This document shows positions 46,635 to 54,837 of a stretch of 64,000 bases of DNA, piece after piece. The stretch is from the NCBI RefSeq assembly GCF_002368335.1, contig NZ_AP018288.1:5357763-5421762 (forward strand), given 5' to 3'. The notes under the pieces are model-generated. The model was not told the DNA's origin. It saw nothing but the letters and a program-made list of their open reading frames with translations, and made no database searches. The DNA is from Nostoc sp. NIES-4103. GTDB lineage: Bacteria; Cyanobacteriota; Cyanobacteriia; Cyanobacteriales; Nostocaceae. Numbering within the stretch: the first letter of the stretch is position 1; the number at the start of each line of letters is the position of its first letter. The position numbers and the translations under genes were made by a program.

Positions 46635-46973
46635 GGTTTAAAACCTTGCCCCTCTAGAGCGACTTTTTGGTACAATGGATAATCGGTTTCTAACCGTGAG
46701 AACGATAAGGACACAGGTTTAATGTCCTACTCCGTGATCTCAAAATTCCTGTCTGTCAATGGCATAATTAATAGTCCACACAGAAAGGACGAAAAGAATT
46801 AAATATGTACCGTGGGACACACGGAAACTAACGCTTGGGGAGTAGTCCATCAGAGTGCTTGCTGTAAAAGTGTAGTCGGACTAGACATAAAACTGTAAGA
46901 CCAAAATCAGCGTTGCTGACGGAGGCAGGATTTAGCCCAAGAATCCTCGCACTTTTAGTGTGAGGAATGTCAA
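46635..46973 (+). mobile_element. Probable IS200/IS605-family derivative without transposase
   Basis: The left edge (AAACCTTGCCCCTCTAGAGCGAC) resembles the hairpin left end of cyanobacterial IS200/IS605 elements. The right edge has GCAGGATTTAGCCCAAGAATC followed by the hairpin TCCTCGCAC/GTGTGAGGA (46944-46966) and ATGTCAA, as in their right ends, where TnpB-associated omega RNA is encoded. Between them about 300 bp carry no tnpA or tnpB. It lies just upstream of rpsD. Assigned by remembered resemblance, so moderate confidence. Confidence 0.5.
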
Positions 46974-47021
46974 AATAGTATTTCTGAGTAAAGTTTAAAC
47001 AGGATTAGATTAAGGAAACTC

Positions 47022-47630
47022 ATGTCCCGATATAGAGGGCCACGCCTCAGAATTGTACGTCGCTTGGGCGACTTACCAGGATTAACTCGTAAAAGCGCTA
47101 GACGCGCTTATCCGCCAGGTCAGCACGGTCAAAACCGCAAGAAACGTTCTGAGTATGCTATCCGTCTAGAGGAAAAGCAAAAACTCCGGATGAACTATGG
47201 TCTGACAGAAAAGCAACTGCTACGCTATGTACGTAAAGCTAGACGTGTGACTGGTTCTACCGGGCAAGTGCTGCTACAACTGCTAGAAATGCGCTTGGAT
47301 AATACCGTTTTCCGCTTGGGTATGGCTCCCACAATTCCAGCAGCGCGTCAGCTAGTAAATCACGGTCATGTGACAGTTAATGGTCGTGTAGTCAATATTG
47401 CCAGCTACCAGGTACGTCCTGGTGAAGTAATTGCTGTCCGCGAAAGAGAACAATCGAAGAAGTTGGTAGAAAACAACTTGCAATATCCCGGCTTGGCTAA
47501 CCTCCCCAGTCATCTGGAGTTTGATAAAAACAAATTGGTTGGCAAAGTGAACGGTGTGATTGAGCGCGAATGGGTAGCACTACAAGTTAACGAACTACTT
47601 GTGGTGGAATACTACTCACGTCAAGCTTAA
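47022..47630 (+). CDS. rpsD: 30S ribosomal protein S4
   Basis: A 202-residue S4, a primary 16S rRNA binder. The start MSRYRGPRLRIVRRLGDLPG is the cyanobacterial/plastid form without the zinc-type Cys cluster, and an S4 RNA-binding domain follows (about 91-150: MRLDNTVFRLGMAPTIPAAR, VNHGHVTVNGRVV). In cyanobacteria rpsD commonly stands alone, as here. GGAAACTC precedes the ATG. Confidence 0.98.
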   Translation: MSRYRGPRLRIVRRLGDLPGLTRKSARRAYPPGQHGQNRKKRSEYAIRLEEKQKLRMNYGLTEKQLLRYVRKARRVTGSTGQVLLQLLEMRLDNTVFRLGMAPTIPAARQLVNHGHVTVNGRVVNIASYQVRPGEVIAVREREQSKKLVENNLQYPGLANLPSHLEFDKNKLVGKVNGVIEREWVALQVNELLVVEYYSRQA

Positions 47631-47709
47631 AGAGTTAGGAGTTAAGAGTTAGGAGTTAAGAGTTAAAATTTTCAATTCATAACTCATAACTCATAACTCA
47701 TAACTATTT

Positions 47710-48696
47710 TCATCCGCCAATTTGCGACATGGTACGGCTATATGTACCCGAAGTACCAGTGTCGCGCCCTTTGAAGTTAATTTCTTTTTTGATTGCTAAT
47801 AAGTGTCTGACTTGCTCTCGTAATTGAGTGGTACTAATACCAGCACGCAGAGAATTTTTTAAGTCAATTTGACCAGTTTCATTTAATAAACAGGGACGCA
47901 GCCAACCATCAGCACTAAGGCGCATCCGGTTACAGCGATCGCAAAAACACTCGGACATCTGACTAATAAATCCCAGTGTTCCCTTCGCTCCCGGAATTTG
48001 AAAAACATCAGCAGGGCCAGCACCACAAACTTGAGATTCTGTCAAGCCCCAGCGATCGCGGATGCGTTGTCGTAATTCGGCTGAAGTCACCCAACCGCGA
48101 TCGCCAAATAATTCCCCATTACCGATAGGCATAAATTCAATAAACCGCACATGCCATTGTCGGTCAATTGTCAAGGCGGCTAAATCCAGAATTTCGTGGT
48201 CATTGACCCCAGGAATTACCACTACATTGAGTTTCAAAGGGTCAAATCCGACACGGTGAGCAGCTTGAATGCCATCCCAGACTTGTTGCCAACGAGGGCG
48301 ACCACGATTACCGATAATTTGGTCAAAAATATCGCTATCAAGAGAGTCTAGGCTGATATTGATACGCCGTAAACCTGCATCGTAAAGGTTTTGTGCTATG
48401 GGAGCAAGTAAAAAGGCGTTGGTCGTCATTGACAAATCTTGAGTTTGGGGAAAAGATGCGATCGCCCGCACTAACTCTACCACACGGGGACGTAGTAGAG
48501 GTTCCCCCCCAGTCAAACGGAACCGCCTAAAACCAACGGGAATAAATACTTCTTGAATGAGGGTGAGTAATTCCTCATCAGTTAACAGTTGTTGCTTGAG
48601 GATATAGTCCAGTTCTGCTCCCTCTGGCATACAGTACTGACAACGAAAATTGCAGCGATCAATTAAGCTAATCCGGAGGTAGTCTACCTGGTTCAT
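47710..48696 (-). CDS. moaA: GTP 3',8-cyclase MoaA
   Basis: A 328-residue radical-SAM enzyme for the first step of molybdenum cofactor synthesis. The N-terminal 4Fe-4S cluster binds Cys15, Cys19 and Cys22 (CNFRCQYC); the second, C-terminal cluster uses Cys in SECFCDRCNRMRLSADG and RPCL. GGEPLLR is the SAM-binding stretch. Mo cofactor would serve nitrate reductase. The C-terminus ends GTSGTYSRTMSQIGG, with the final GG expected for MoaA. Confidence 0.96.
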   Translation of the reverse strand: MNQVDYLRISLIDRCNFRCQYCMPEGAELDYILKQQLLTDEELLTLIQEVFIPVGFRRFRLTGGEPLLRPRVVELVRAIASFPQTQDLSMTTNAFLLAPIAQNLYDAGLRRINISLDSLDSDIFDQIIGNRGRPRWQQVWDGIQAAHRVGFDPLKLNVVVIPGVNDHEILDLAALTIDRQWHVRFIEFMPIGNGELFGDRGWVTSAELRQRIRDRWGLTESQVCGAGPADVFQIPGAKGTLGFISQMSECFCDRCNRMRLSADGWLRPCLLNETGQIDLKNSLRAGISTTQLREQVRHLLAIKKEINFKGRDTGTSGTYSRTMSQIGG

Positions 48697-48840
48697 AGTT
48701 GGTGTTTATTTTTATTGTATTTTCTACGAACAGGTAGGAGCAGGGGAGATGGGGAGATGAGGGGGATGGGGGAGATGAGGGGGATGGGGGGGATGAGGGA
48801 GAAATGAACAGTGACCACTGACAACTGACCCTTCGGGTTC

Positions 48841-48881
48841 GCCAGTACGGTCATGGGGGAAACCCCCAAGACCGTACTGGC
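48841..48881. repeat. 41-bp GCCAG...CTGGC hairpin element, copy 3
   Basis: GCCAGTACGGTC and GACCGTACTGGC pair perfectly, with GGGG/CCCC inside. It is flanked by CAGTGGTCAGTTGTCAG-type repeats at 48805-48930. Confidence 0.7.
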
Positions 48882-48933
48882 TCACAACTGACAACTGACC
48901 ACTGACCACTGACAACTAACAACTGACAACTAA

Positions 48934-49905
48934 CTAATTCCTACCAGCCAACTGATCTAAGAAAGAGATTTTCACTGCCAAGTTGACTATATCTCGTCGA
49001 GATTTGAGGTCTCTAATCTCAGCATTGTTAAGGGCGACAATGTAGGGTTCACCATCTATTAAACCAATGATTGGCCCGCCAGAAGAACCACCGGCAGTGT
49101 CACAATCATGAAATAGTATTTCTTGTTCTTCTTTGACAATACTACATCCAGCTTGAAATCCAGCAGTCCATCCAGGCCCAGCACTCAGGAATTCATAACC
49201 TTTTTTGCTGGGATCGGGAAAGTCTCCAGAATACCCTACGAAGAAGAATTTTTCTCGGTTCTTAATTAGAGATGAAGAAGGTATAGATTTCCATCCGATA
49301 TAACCATACTTGCGACCAAGAGGCTGATTAATTTTCAAAATTGCCCAGTCGTTAACTTGATTGGTGATGCGATCGCCTTTGAAGTCAGTACCATAAATCA
49401 CTTGCTCTACCAAAGCTACGTCTCTTTGATTTTGCGGACGACCATTAATAACGTTTGGTAGAAACAGAATTTGTTTACTTAATTGATGAGTTTGCGGGTC
49501 AATAACACAATGAGCATTGGTTAAAACTAGATTGTAAGCAATCAAAGTTCCTGTGCAATGATAGCTTTTGGCATCAGTTGTTGTTCCTTGCACTCGACCG
49601 ATAGTAGACCAAGGATATTCTCTGCTCAGCATGGGGACGCGATCGTCTATACCGTCAGGAATTCCCCGAACGCCTCCAGTGGGTTTTTCAGACTGATTCA
49701 ATCCGGAAGGTTTGTAAGGTTTACCATTTTGTGGTAACTGCACTTGACCTGCATCTTTAAATTTGGTGAATTTAGGCGGGGTACTTTGTGGTGCTTCTCT
49801 ATTTGCTTGGGCTTGAACAGATACCCATCCCCCTAATGTTGTGACACCAAGAATTGCAGTAAAAAATAGAGTCAAAGGTTGTTTGTAGAAAGGCTTTTTA
49901 GACAT
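48934..49905 (-). CDS. Secreted trypsin-like serine protease
   Basis: A 323-residue protein from the ATG at 49905, preceded by an AGGAGTT site. A signal peptide (about 8-33, ending VQAQA) is followed by a chymotrypsin-fold protease. Triad residues: His in LTNAHCV, Asp in VNDWAILKI, Ser in DTAGGSSGGPI. Cys residues CTGT, AHC and others could form disulfides. It resembles the V8/glutamyl-endopeptidase type. It lies downstream of the TPR-CHAT gene in the same orientation with a 184-bp gap. Confidence 0.88.
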   Translation of the reverse strand: MSKKPFYKQPLTLFFTAILGVTTLGGWVSVQAQANREAPQSTPPKFTKFKDAGQVQLPQNGKPYKPSGLNQSEKPTGGVRGIPDGIDDRVPMLSREYPWSTIGRVQGTTTDAKSYHCTGTLIAYNLVLTNAHCVIDPQTHQLSKQILFLPNVINGRPQNQRDVALVEQVIYGTDFKGDRITNQVNDWAILKINQPLGRKYGYIGWKSIPSSSLIKNREKFFFVGYSGDFPDPSKKGYEFLSAGPGWTAGFQAGCSIVKEEQEILFHDCDTAGGSSGGPIIGLIDGEPYIVALNNAEIRDLKSRRDIVNLAVKISFLDQLAGRN

Positions 49906-50089
49906 TGATTTAACTCCTTGTACGATTTTGGATTTGAGATTTCGCATTTGGGATTTTGGTGAGGCAGCTCCCGACAGGAGCGGTTTGCGTCGTTAGGGAA
50001 GCGGTAGTGAAGTACGTTTCAAAAATCAAATATGAGTCCTATATTTGTAAATTAATGCCCAGTCCCCAGTCCCTAATCCCCAGTCCCCT

Positions 50090-53000
50090 TTATCGCCATT
50101 CACCCAGCAAGGTAAAACCTGCCCAAGAATAGGGGTTACGCCAGTTTTCCTGTTCCCACATTTTGATCTGTGCGGCTCGCAGAGCTGCGGCGGGAGATAA
50201 GCCACGCTGCAACATTTGACTGTAAAATTGGCGCATCAATAATGATGTGGCTTCATCGTTAACGCTCCATAAAGACACTACAACTCTGGCTGCACCTGCA
50301 TACATTAAGCCTCTTGTCAAGCCTACTAAGCCTTCTCCTTTAACTTCCTTACCCAGTCCGGTTTGACAGGCACTCAGCACCACTAACTCTGCTGGTAAGT
50401 TGAGGTTGAAGATTTCATTGAGGCGCAAGAAACCTTTTTGGGGCTTGCCTTGTTTGTCTATCAGGGATAAAACGATTCCTGATAACTCTGGGTCAGCACT
50501 ATCTAGAAAACCATGGGTGGCAAAATGAACCATACGGTATTGACTGAGTTGTTTGCTGGTTGCCCAGCTATAGTTAGCATCAAAATCAAAAGCTTGCAGG
50601 TTATCTGAAGGTGGCACTAGTTTGAGTATTTCCTGTGCCTCGGTGCGAGTGTTTTCGAGTCGTCCAATTTTGTTACGGTTGATGTTTCTCAATGACCGTT
50701 GCAACGCAGACTGTTCTACTTCCACGTTGCGTTCATTGGCGGAATTTGCAGATTTGCCAGTGAATCGGTCATCATTGGCGCTAAATACTGGGTCGGCGAG
50801 GATGGCAAGAGTTTTTGGTGCTGGGGTGCGCCCCTTGATTTGTTGGCGGAGAATGGCAATGGTAGAAGCGGAAGGTAGATTAATAATTTCATGATTGACT
50901 ACTAAAGGTTGATAATTGACCTCTCCCCCAACCCCTCTCCTACCTTGAGAGGGTATTTTATCTTCTTCCCCCTTCCCTTGTAGGGAAGGGGGTTGGGGGG
51001 TTAGGTCAGTTAATACAGCAAAGGGAATATACTGCAACGCCTCATCGGCAACAATTACTAAACGTTTTTGCCCCAATTGATGAGCAACAGGCGCGAGAAT
51101 TTGTTTACTCAGTGCGTTAGCCGCTTGAGCTGTTTCTTCTGGGGATACTCCCTGCATCCCTGGATTGATCAAATATTTGTTGTATAAATCTTTTGCTACT
51201 TTCTCGATTTGTTCGCGTCCTGGTAGTTCGTAGGTATCGAGAGAATTAGGAGTCACAGCCCAAAGATAACTGCGTTCTTCACCCAAGGAATATTGCAACA
51301 GTAAAGTGTCTTTATCGAGTTGTTGTTGAATTGCTTTTAAAGTGAGGGGTTGAAAATATTTAAGTGCGGCATACTCAGAGTTAGTAGCGCGGATTTTCGC
51401 CTCAAGTTCTTTTTGTTGCTTAAGGAAGTTGGCGATTTGTTTATTGGTTTGTGCTATCAGTTCGGCTGATGGTTCTTTTTGACTTGATAGTTCTGAGAGT
51501 TGTTTTTCTCTGGCATCAAGTAGTAATTGTAAACGACGTTCTTCTGCTAAGAGTTTAGGGTCAACACCTTTACGGATGTCTACATTAGCTGTGGTTAACA
51601 GTTCTGCTAGACTTCTGGCACGAGAGCGATCGCTTGCTTGCAGCGCCAAACCATCGTATCCTTTTGTTGGGTCTTTTTTGTGCAACTGCATCAGCAAGTC
51701 GATGTAAAACTTGTAAACGTCTTGCTTTGAAGCAAAGTAAGAAGCACGTAGTTCTGGGTTATCAACCTTAGTACGTAAATCTTCAATAATTTCGATAGCG
51801 GCTTTAATTTGGGTGAGGGCTTGTTGGAGGTTGCCTTGATCACGTTCAACGACAGCGATATTGGCGAGAGTATTGGCTTGTGAGTCCTTTTTGTCTAGTT
51901 TACGAGACAAGGAAAGTGCCAAATTGTAATGCAAGAGTGCATTATCTTTATCTCCCGACAAAGAATAGACTAAGCCAATATTGTTGAGGGTAGTAGCTTC
52001 TACTTCTAAATCAGTTATTTGCCGCGACAAAGATAATGCTGACTGGAAATTTTTTAGAGCTTGTGGCTTGTTGCCTAAATCCAAATTAACCATTCCAATA
52101 TTATTAAGGGTGCTAGCTTCCCCTCGCTTGTCGGCTAGTTGTCCCCACAACGGCAACGCCTGACTGTAGTAGTTGAGGGCTTTTTGCTTGTTGCCTAATG
52201 ATTTGTAAACTGAGCCAATATTGTTAAGAGTAGTAGCTACTTGTGCGTTGTGACGCCCTTGCCGTGCCAATAGTAGCGCCTCATTGTAGTAATTCAGAGC
52301 TTGTTCTTTTTCGCCCAATGATTCGTAAACTGAACCAATATTACTCAGGGTTGTTCCTGTCGCCCCAGGTTCGCCGACTTGTCGGCGTAATGTTAATGCC
52401 TGATTGTAGTGGTTGAGAGCTTGTTGTTTTTCACCCTGTGAGTCGTAAACTGAGGCAATATTATTGAGGGTGAGAGCTTGTCCTGCGGTATCATCCACTT
52501 GTTGTTGCAAGCCTAATGCTTGATTGTAGTAGTTGAGTGCTTGTTCTTGGTCTCCCCAAAAGTAGTAGACATTGGCAATACCAGTCAGACTCACCGCTTC
52601 TTGTTTTTTGTCTTTGACTTTTTCTCGCTGCAAGGTTAAAGCTTGAGTGTGGTAATTGAGTGCTTTTTGTTTGTCTCCCAGCAAGGAGTAGATGTTACCA
52701 ATGGATGTGAGGATACGAGTTTCCCAACCGGGTTCTTCGACTTCCTGCCATAAGGTTAATGCTTGATGGTAGTAGTTGAGTGCTTGTTGTTTGTCTCCCA
52801 ATGAGTCGTAGGCTATAGCAATAGCTGAAAGAGTCGCAGCTTCCCCCTTGTTGTACTTTACTTGCTGCCACAAAGGAAGCGCTTGTTTGAATTTCTCAAC
52901 AGCCTCCCGCAAAGATTTTGCTGTCCCTTGCTGTAAAAGTTTCATCCCTTCTGCAAAAGCTTGTTCAGCAGCAACACGATTTGCATCTTGTGGTGTTGTT

Positions 53001-53152
53001 GACTGTTGTGCTATCTGCAACTGTGCGTTTGTTGGTGCTGCACCCACCGCATCAGCCAGCAAAACCCCGCTCAGTAGTATGGTTAAACTGTAGTGAGTAA
53101 ACTTTGGTGGAAAGTTGCAGAAAATTCCCTGAGATTTGGCACTCCTCATCAT
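50090..53152 (-). CDS. TPR-CHAT domain protein (caspase-like protease)
   Basis: A 1020-residue protein with a signal peptide or anchor (about 20-40), some nine to ten tetratricopeptide repeats (about 75-475, each with the pattern LGDKQQALNYYHQALTLW), a coiled-coil link (about 535-600), and a C-terminal CHAT domain. The CHAT catalytic pair is visible: His near 880 in VHFATHGFLD and Cys near 929 in VLSACQTGLG. CHAT domains are caspase-like proteases; TPRs bind partners. The region 715-746 is a Pro/Gly-rich insertion encoded by a palindromic repeat. Substrate unknown. Confidence 0.9.
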   Translation of the reverse strand: MMRSAKSQGIFCNFPPKFTHYSLTILLSGVLLADAVGAAPTNAQLQIAQQSTTPQDANRVAAEQAFAEGMKLLQQGTAKSLREAVEKFKQALPLWQQVKYNKGEAATLSAIAIAYDSLGDKQQALNYYHQALTLWQEVEEPGWETRILTSIGNIYSLLGDKQKALNYHTQALTLQREKVKDKKQEAVSLTGIANVYYFWGDQEQALNYYNQALGLQQQVDDTAGQALTLNNIASVYDSQGEKQQALNHYNQALTLRRQVGEPGATGTTLSNIGSVYESLGEKEQALNYYNEALLLARQGRHNAQVATTLNNIGSVYKSLGNKQKALNYYSQALPLWGQLADKRGEASTLNNIGMVNLDLGNKPQALKNFQSALSLSRQITDLEVEATTLNNIGLVYSLSGDKDNALLHYNLALSLSRKLDKKDSQANTLANIAVVERDQGNLQQALTQIKAAIEIIEDLRTKVDNPELRASYFASKQDVYKFYIDLLMQLHKKDPTKGYDGLALQASDRSRARSLAELLTTANVDIRKGVDPKLLAEERRLQLLLDAREKQLSELSSQKEPSAELIAQTNKQIANFLKQQKELEAKIRATNSEYAALKYFQPLTLKAIQQQLDKDTLLLQYSLGEERSYLWAVTPNSLDTYELPGREQIEKVAKDLYNKYLINPGMQGVSPEETAQAANALSKQILAPVAHQLGQKRLVIVADEALQYIPFAVLTDLTPQPPSLQGKGEEDKIPSQGRRGVGGEVNYQPLVVNHEIINLPSASTIAILRQQIKGRTPAPKTLAILADPVFSANDDRFTGKSANSANERNVEVEQSALQRSLRNINRNKIGRLENTRTEAQEILKLVPPSDNLQAFDFDANYSWATSKQLSQYRMVHFATHGFLDSADPELSGIVLSLIDKQGKPQKGFLRLNEIFNLNLPAELVVLSACQTGLGKEVKGEGLVGLTRGLMYAGAARVVVSLWSVNDEATSLLMRQFYSQMLQRGLSPAAALRAAQIKMWEQENWRNPYSWAGFTLLGEWR
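50925..51010. repeat. Palindromic repeat captured in frame in the CHAT gene
   Basis: CCCCCTTCCCTTGTAGGGAAGGGGG and flanking CAACCCCTCTCCTACCTTGAGAGGG form strong hairpins. Read on the minus strand they add LTPQPPSLQGKGEEDKIPSQ and about a dozen more residues to the protein without breaking the frame. Confidence 0.75.
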
Positions 53153-53182
53153 TACCTAAGCCTCAACATAGTGATTATTCAC

Positions 53183-53286
53183 CAATACGGTTCAGTTAAG
53201 AAAATTCCTCTGTGGAGGAAAAGGAACTTTTAATAGGGAACGGGGAACAGGAGCAAGAAAAACCAGGCTGATCTTAACTGTATTGG
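53183..53286. mobile_element. MITE-like element, copy 2 (short)
   Basis: Starts CAATACGGTTCAGTTAAG and ends CTTAACTGTATTG, as the element at 5830-6071 but only about 104 bp. Flanks carry TTATTCAC and GATATTCAC, a possible imperfect target duplication. Confidence 0.6.
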
Positions 53287-54402
53287 ATATTCACAGCAAT
53301 ATCCCTGCTTGAACAAATTACAGTTGTTAGTAAATTATTCATTTGTCTTCAGAGATATTGCTGAAATTTTATTGTTATTTTATGAAGTTGCTCAAATAAA
53401 CTCGTTGCGGTTACGTTTTTTGCAACAACTAAAGATTTCAGGTGGAAATTAAAGGCTTATACTATTTCACTCAATTACTGATACAGATTTTTTCGCCCCT
53501 GCACCTCAAGCACCGCTGCACCCCTTTATCTCATGGGGCGTGATGGCGATCGCTAGTAGCTATCTCTCATATCATGTCTGCTTAAATAATTATGATTAAA
53601 TCTCACACAGAAGAGCCAGTGTGTTGACTCTCCAACGCACTGGCGGCATAATCTTGGCTATTCAATTTATCTGGACGTTGAATTTTTACTACCGCACGGC
53701 GAACTAGCAGTAATGCTTCCCTTGCTGTGCGGCTGATACGTGAGTCAGCAGGCACATCAACAGTATAAGTACCCTCTCTCGTTTACCCTTCAAATTCCTA
53801 ACCCTAGTAGTTTACTTCGGCTTGTGTGTACACCGTAGGGGATTAAGGGGTGGGGTAAAACGCCGATGGAATTAGCCTTTGAACTTAATTTGACACCTAT
53901 GACAGCTGTACGCCCCTAAGATGATATCTGTATCAGGTATGGGCTAATTGTAGAGGCAATTTATGAATTGTTTGTACAGTGTACTTTTGATTTAGGATAA
54001 TTCCTCTATTTTTATTGCATCAATCTTCTAGCCTGTTATCTGTAAATACCCTTATCTAAATGGCAGGCTTGTCAAATAAAATTCAGTAATTTTTCAGAGT
54101 TAATGAATAGCTACTTCATAGAAAAATTAAAGAATTTTTATAATAAGTGTTTTCATTTTTTCAAAAATTATTTTACTATTTAATTTTTTCAAATGAATGA
54201 GAATTCTATTTTATAGATTAAATATTTAAAGCATATTTGCTTAAATAAAACTTTGTAAAATATACGAATATTCTCTCTATGCAGAAATTATTTATTCGGC
54301 AAAAATTGTTTATTGTAATTAAGTGAATATCATTAAATTAATACTTGTAGCAATGTAATAAATTTTCAATTGTTTCTGATAGTAGTCAATAATTAATAGT
54401 TT
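53287..54402. other. Gene-free region upstream of histidine kinase
   Basis: Apart from the relic at 53603-53781 and a GCCAGTGTGTTG/CAACGCACTGGC hairpin at 53615-53644, this is AT-rich DNA without genes. Confidence 0.5.
53603..53781 (-). pseudogene. Coding-like relic, family not recognised
   Basis: On the minus strand a stop-free stretch reads GTYTVDVPADSRISRTARE, then LLLVRRAVVKIQRPDKLNSQ and ends HTGSSV before TGA at 53603-53605. It has no start codon and an in-frame stop just upstream, so it looks like the C-terminal remnant of a lost gene. Confidence 0.4.
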
Positions 54403-54595
54403 ATTGAAGAAGAACTCAGCGGTGTCAGAATTCAGGAGTCAGAATAAATCAGTCGGGGATTCAGACCCGCGACTGATTGAAGACCACCAAATTTTCAATT
54501 TGGTGGGGGTCTTAAACCCATTTATCCATCCGCGGCTTCGCACAGAATTCGCGCCTGTATTCTGGCTCCTGACTCCTGAATTCTTTCTTGATAAA
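54403..54595. mobile_element. 193-bp MITE-like element, copy 1
   Basis: Nearly identical to 62690-62880. Inverted ends AGAATTCAGGAGTCAG and CTGACTCCTGAATTCT; inner hairpins ACCACCAAATT/AATTTGGTGG and CAGTCGGGGATTCAGACC. Starts ATTGAAGAAGAACTCAG and ends TTCTTGATAAA. An open frame crossing it is incidental. Confidence 0.75.
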
Positions 54596-54837
54596 TCTTG
54601 ATTTTTGACAACTTTAAACTATATCAAGTATATAAAGGTTAAGTTAGTATAAAAATATACTTGTAATTTCGCTCATTATTGTAAGGCTTTTTCCTACTAG
54701 CTTTTACTTAATCTATATTAGTTATTCATACTAGCTAAAATTAGGTTTGCTTGCTATTAAATTATTTTTGAATTAATAAATTAATTTAAAAATGATAGTT
54801 ATTCCATTTAGTTGTTCCCTAATAAACAAACCTAATA

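Noticed and set aside
54404..54601. 65-codon frame
   Set aside because: It lies wholly within the 193-bp repeat element, and in the second copy (62690-62880) the indels would shift it out of frame.
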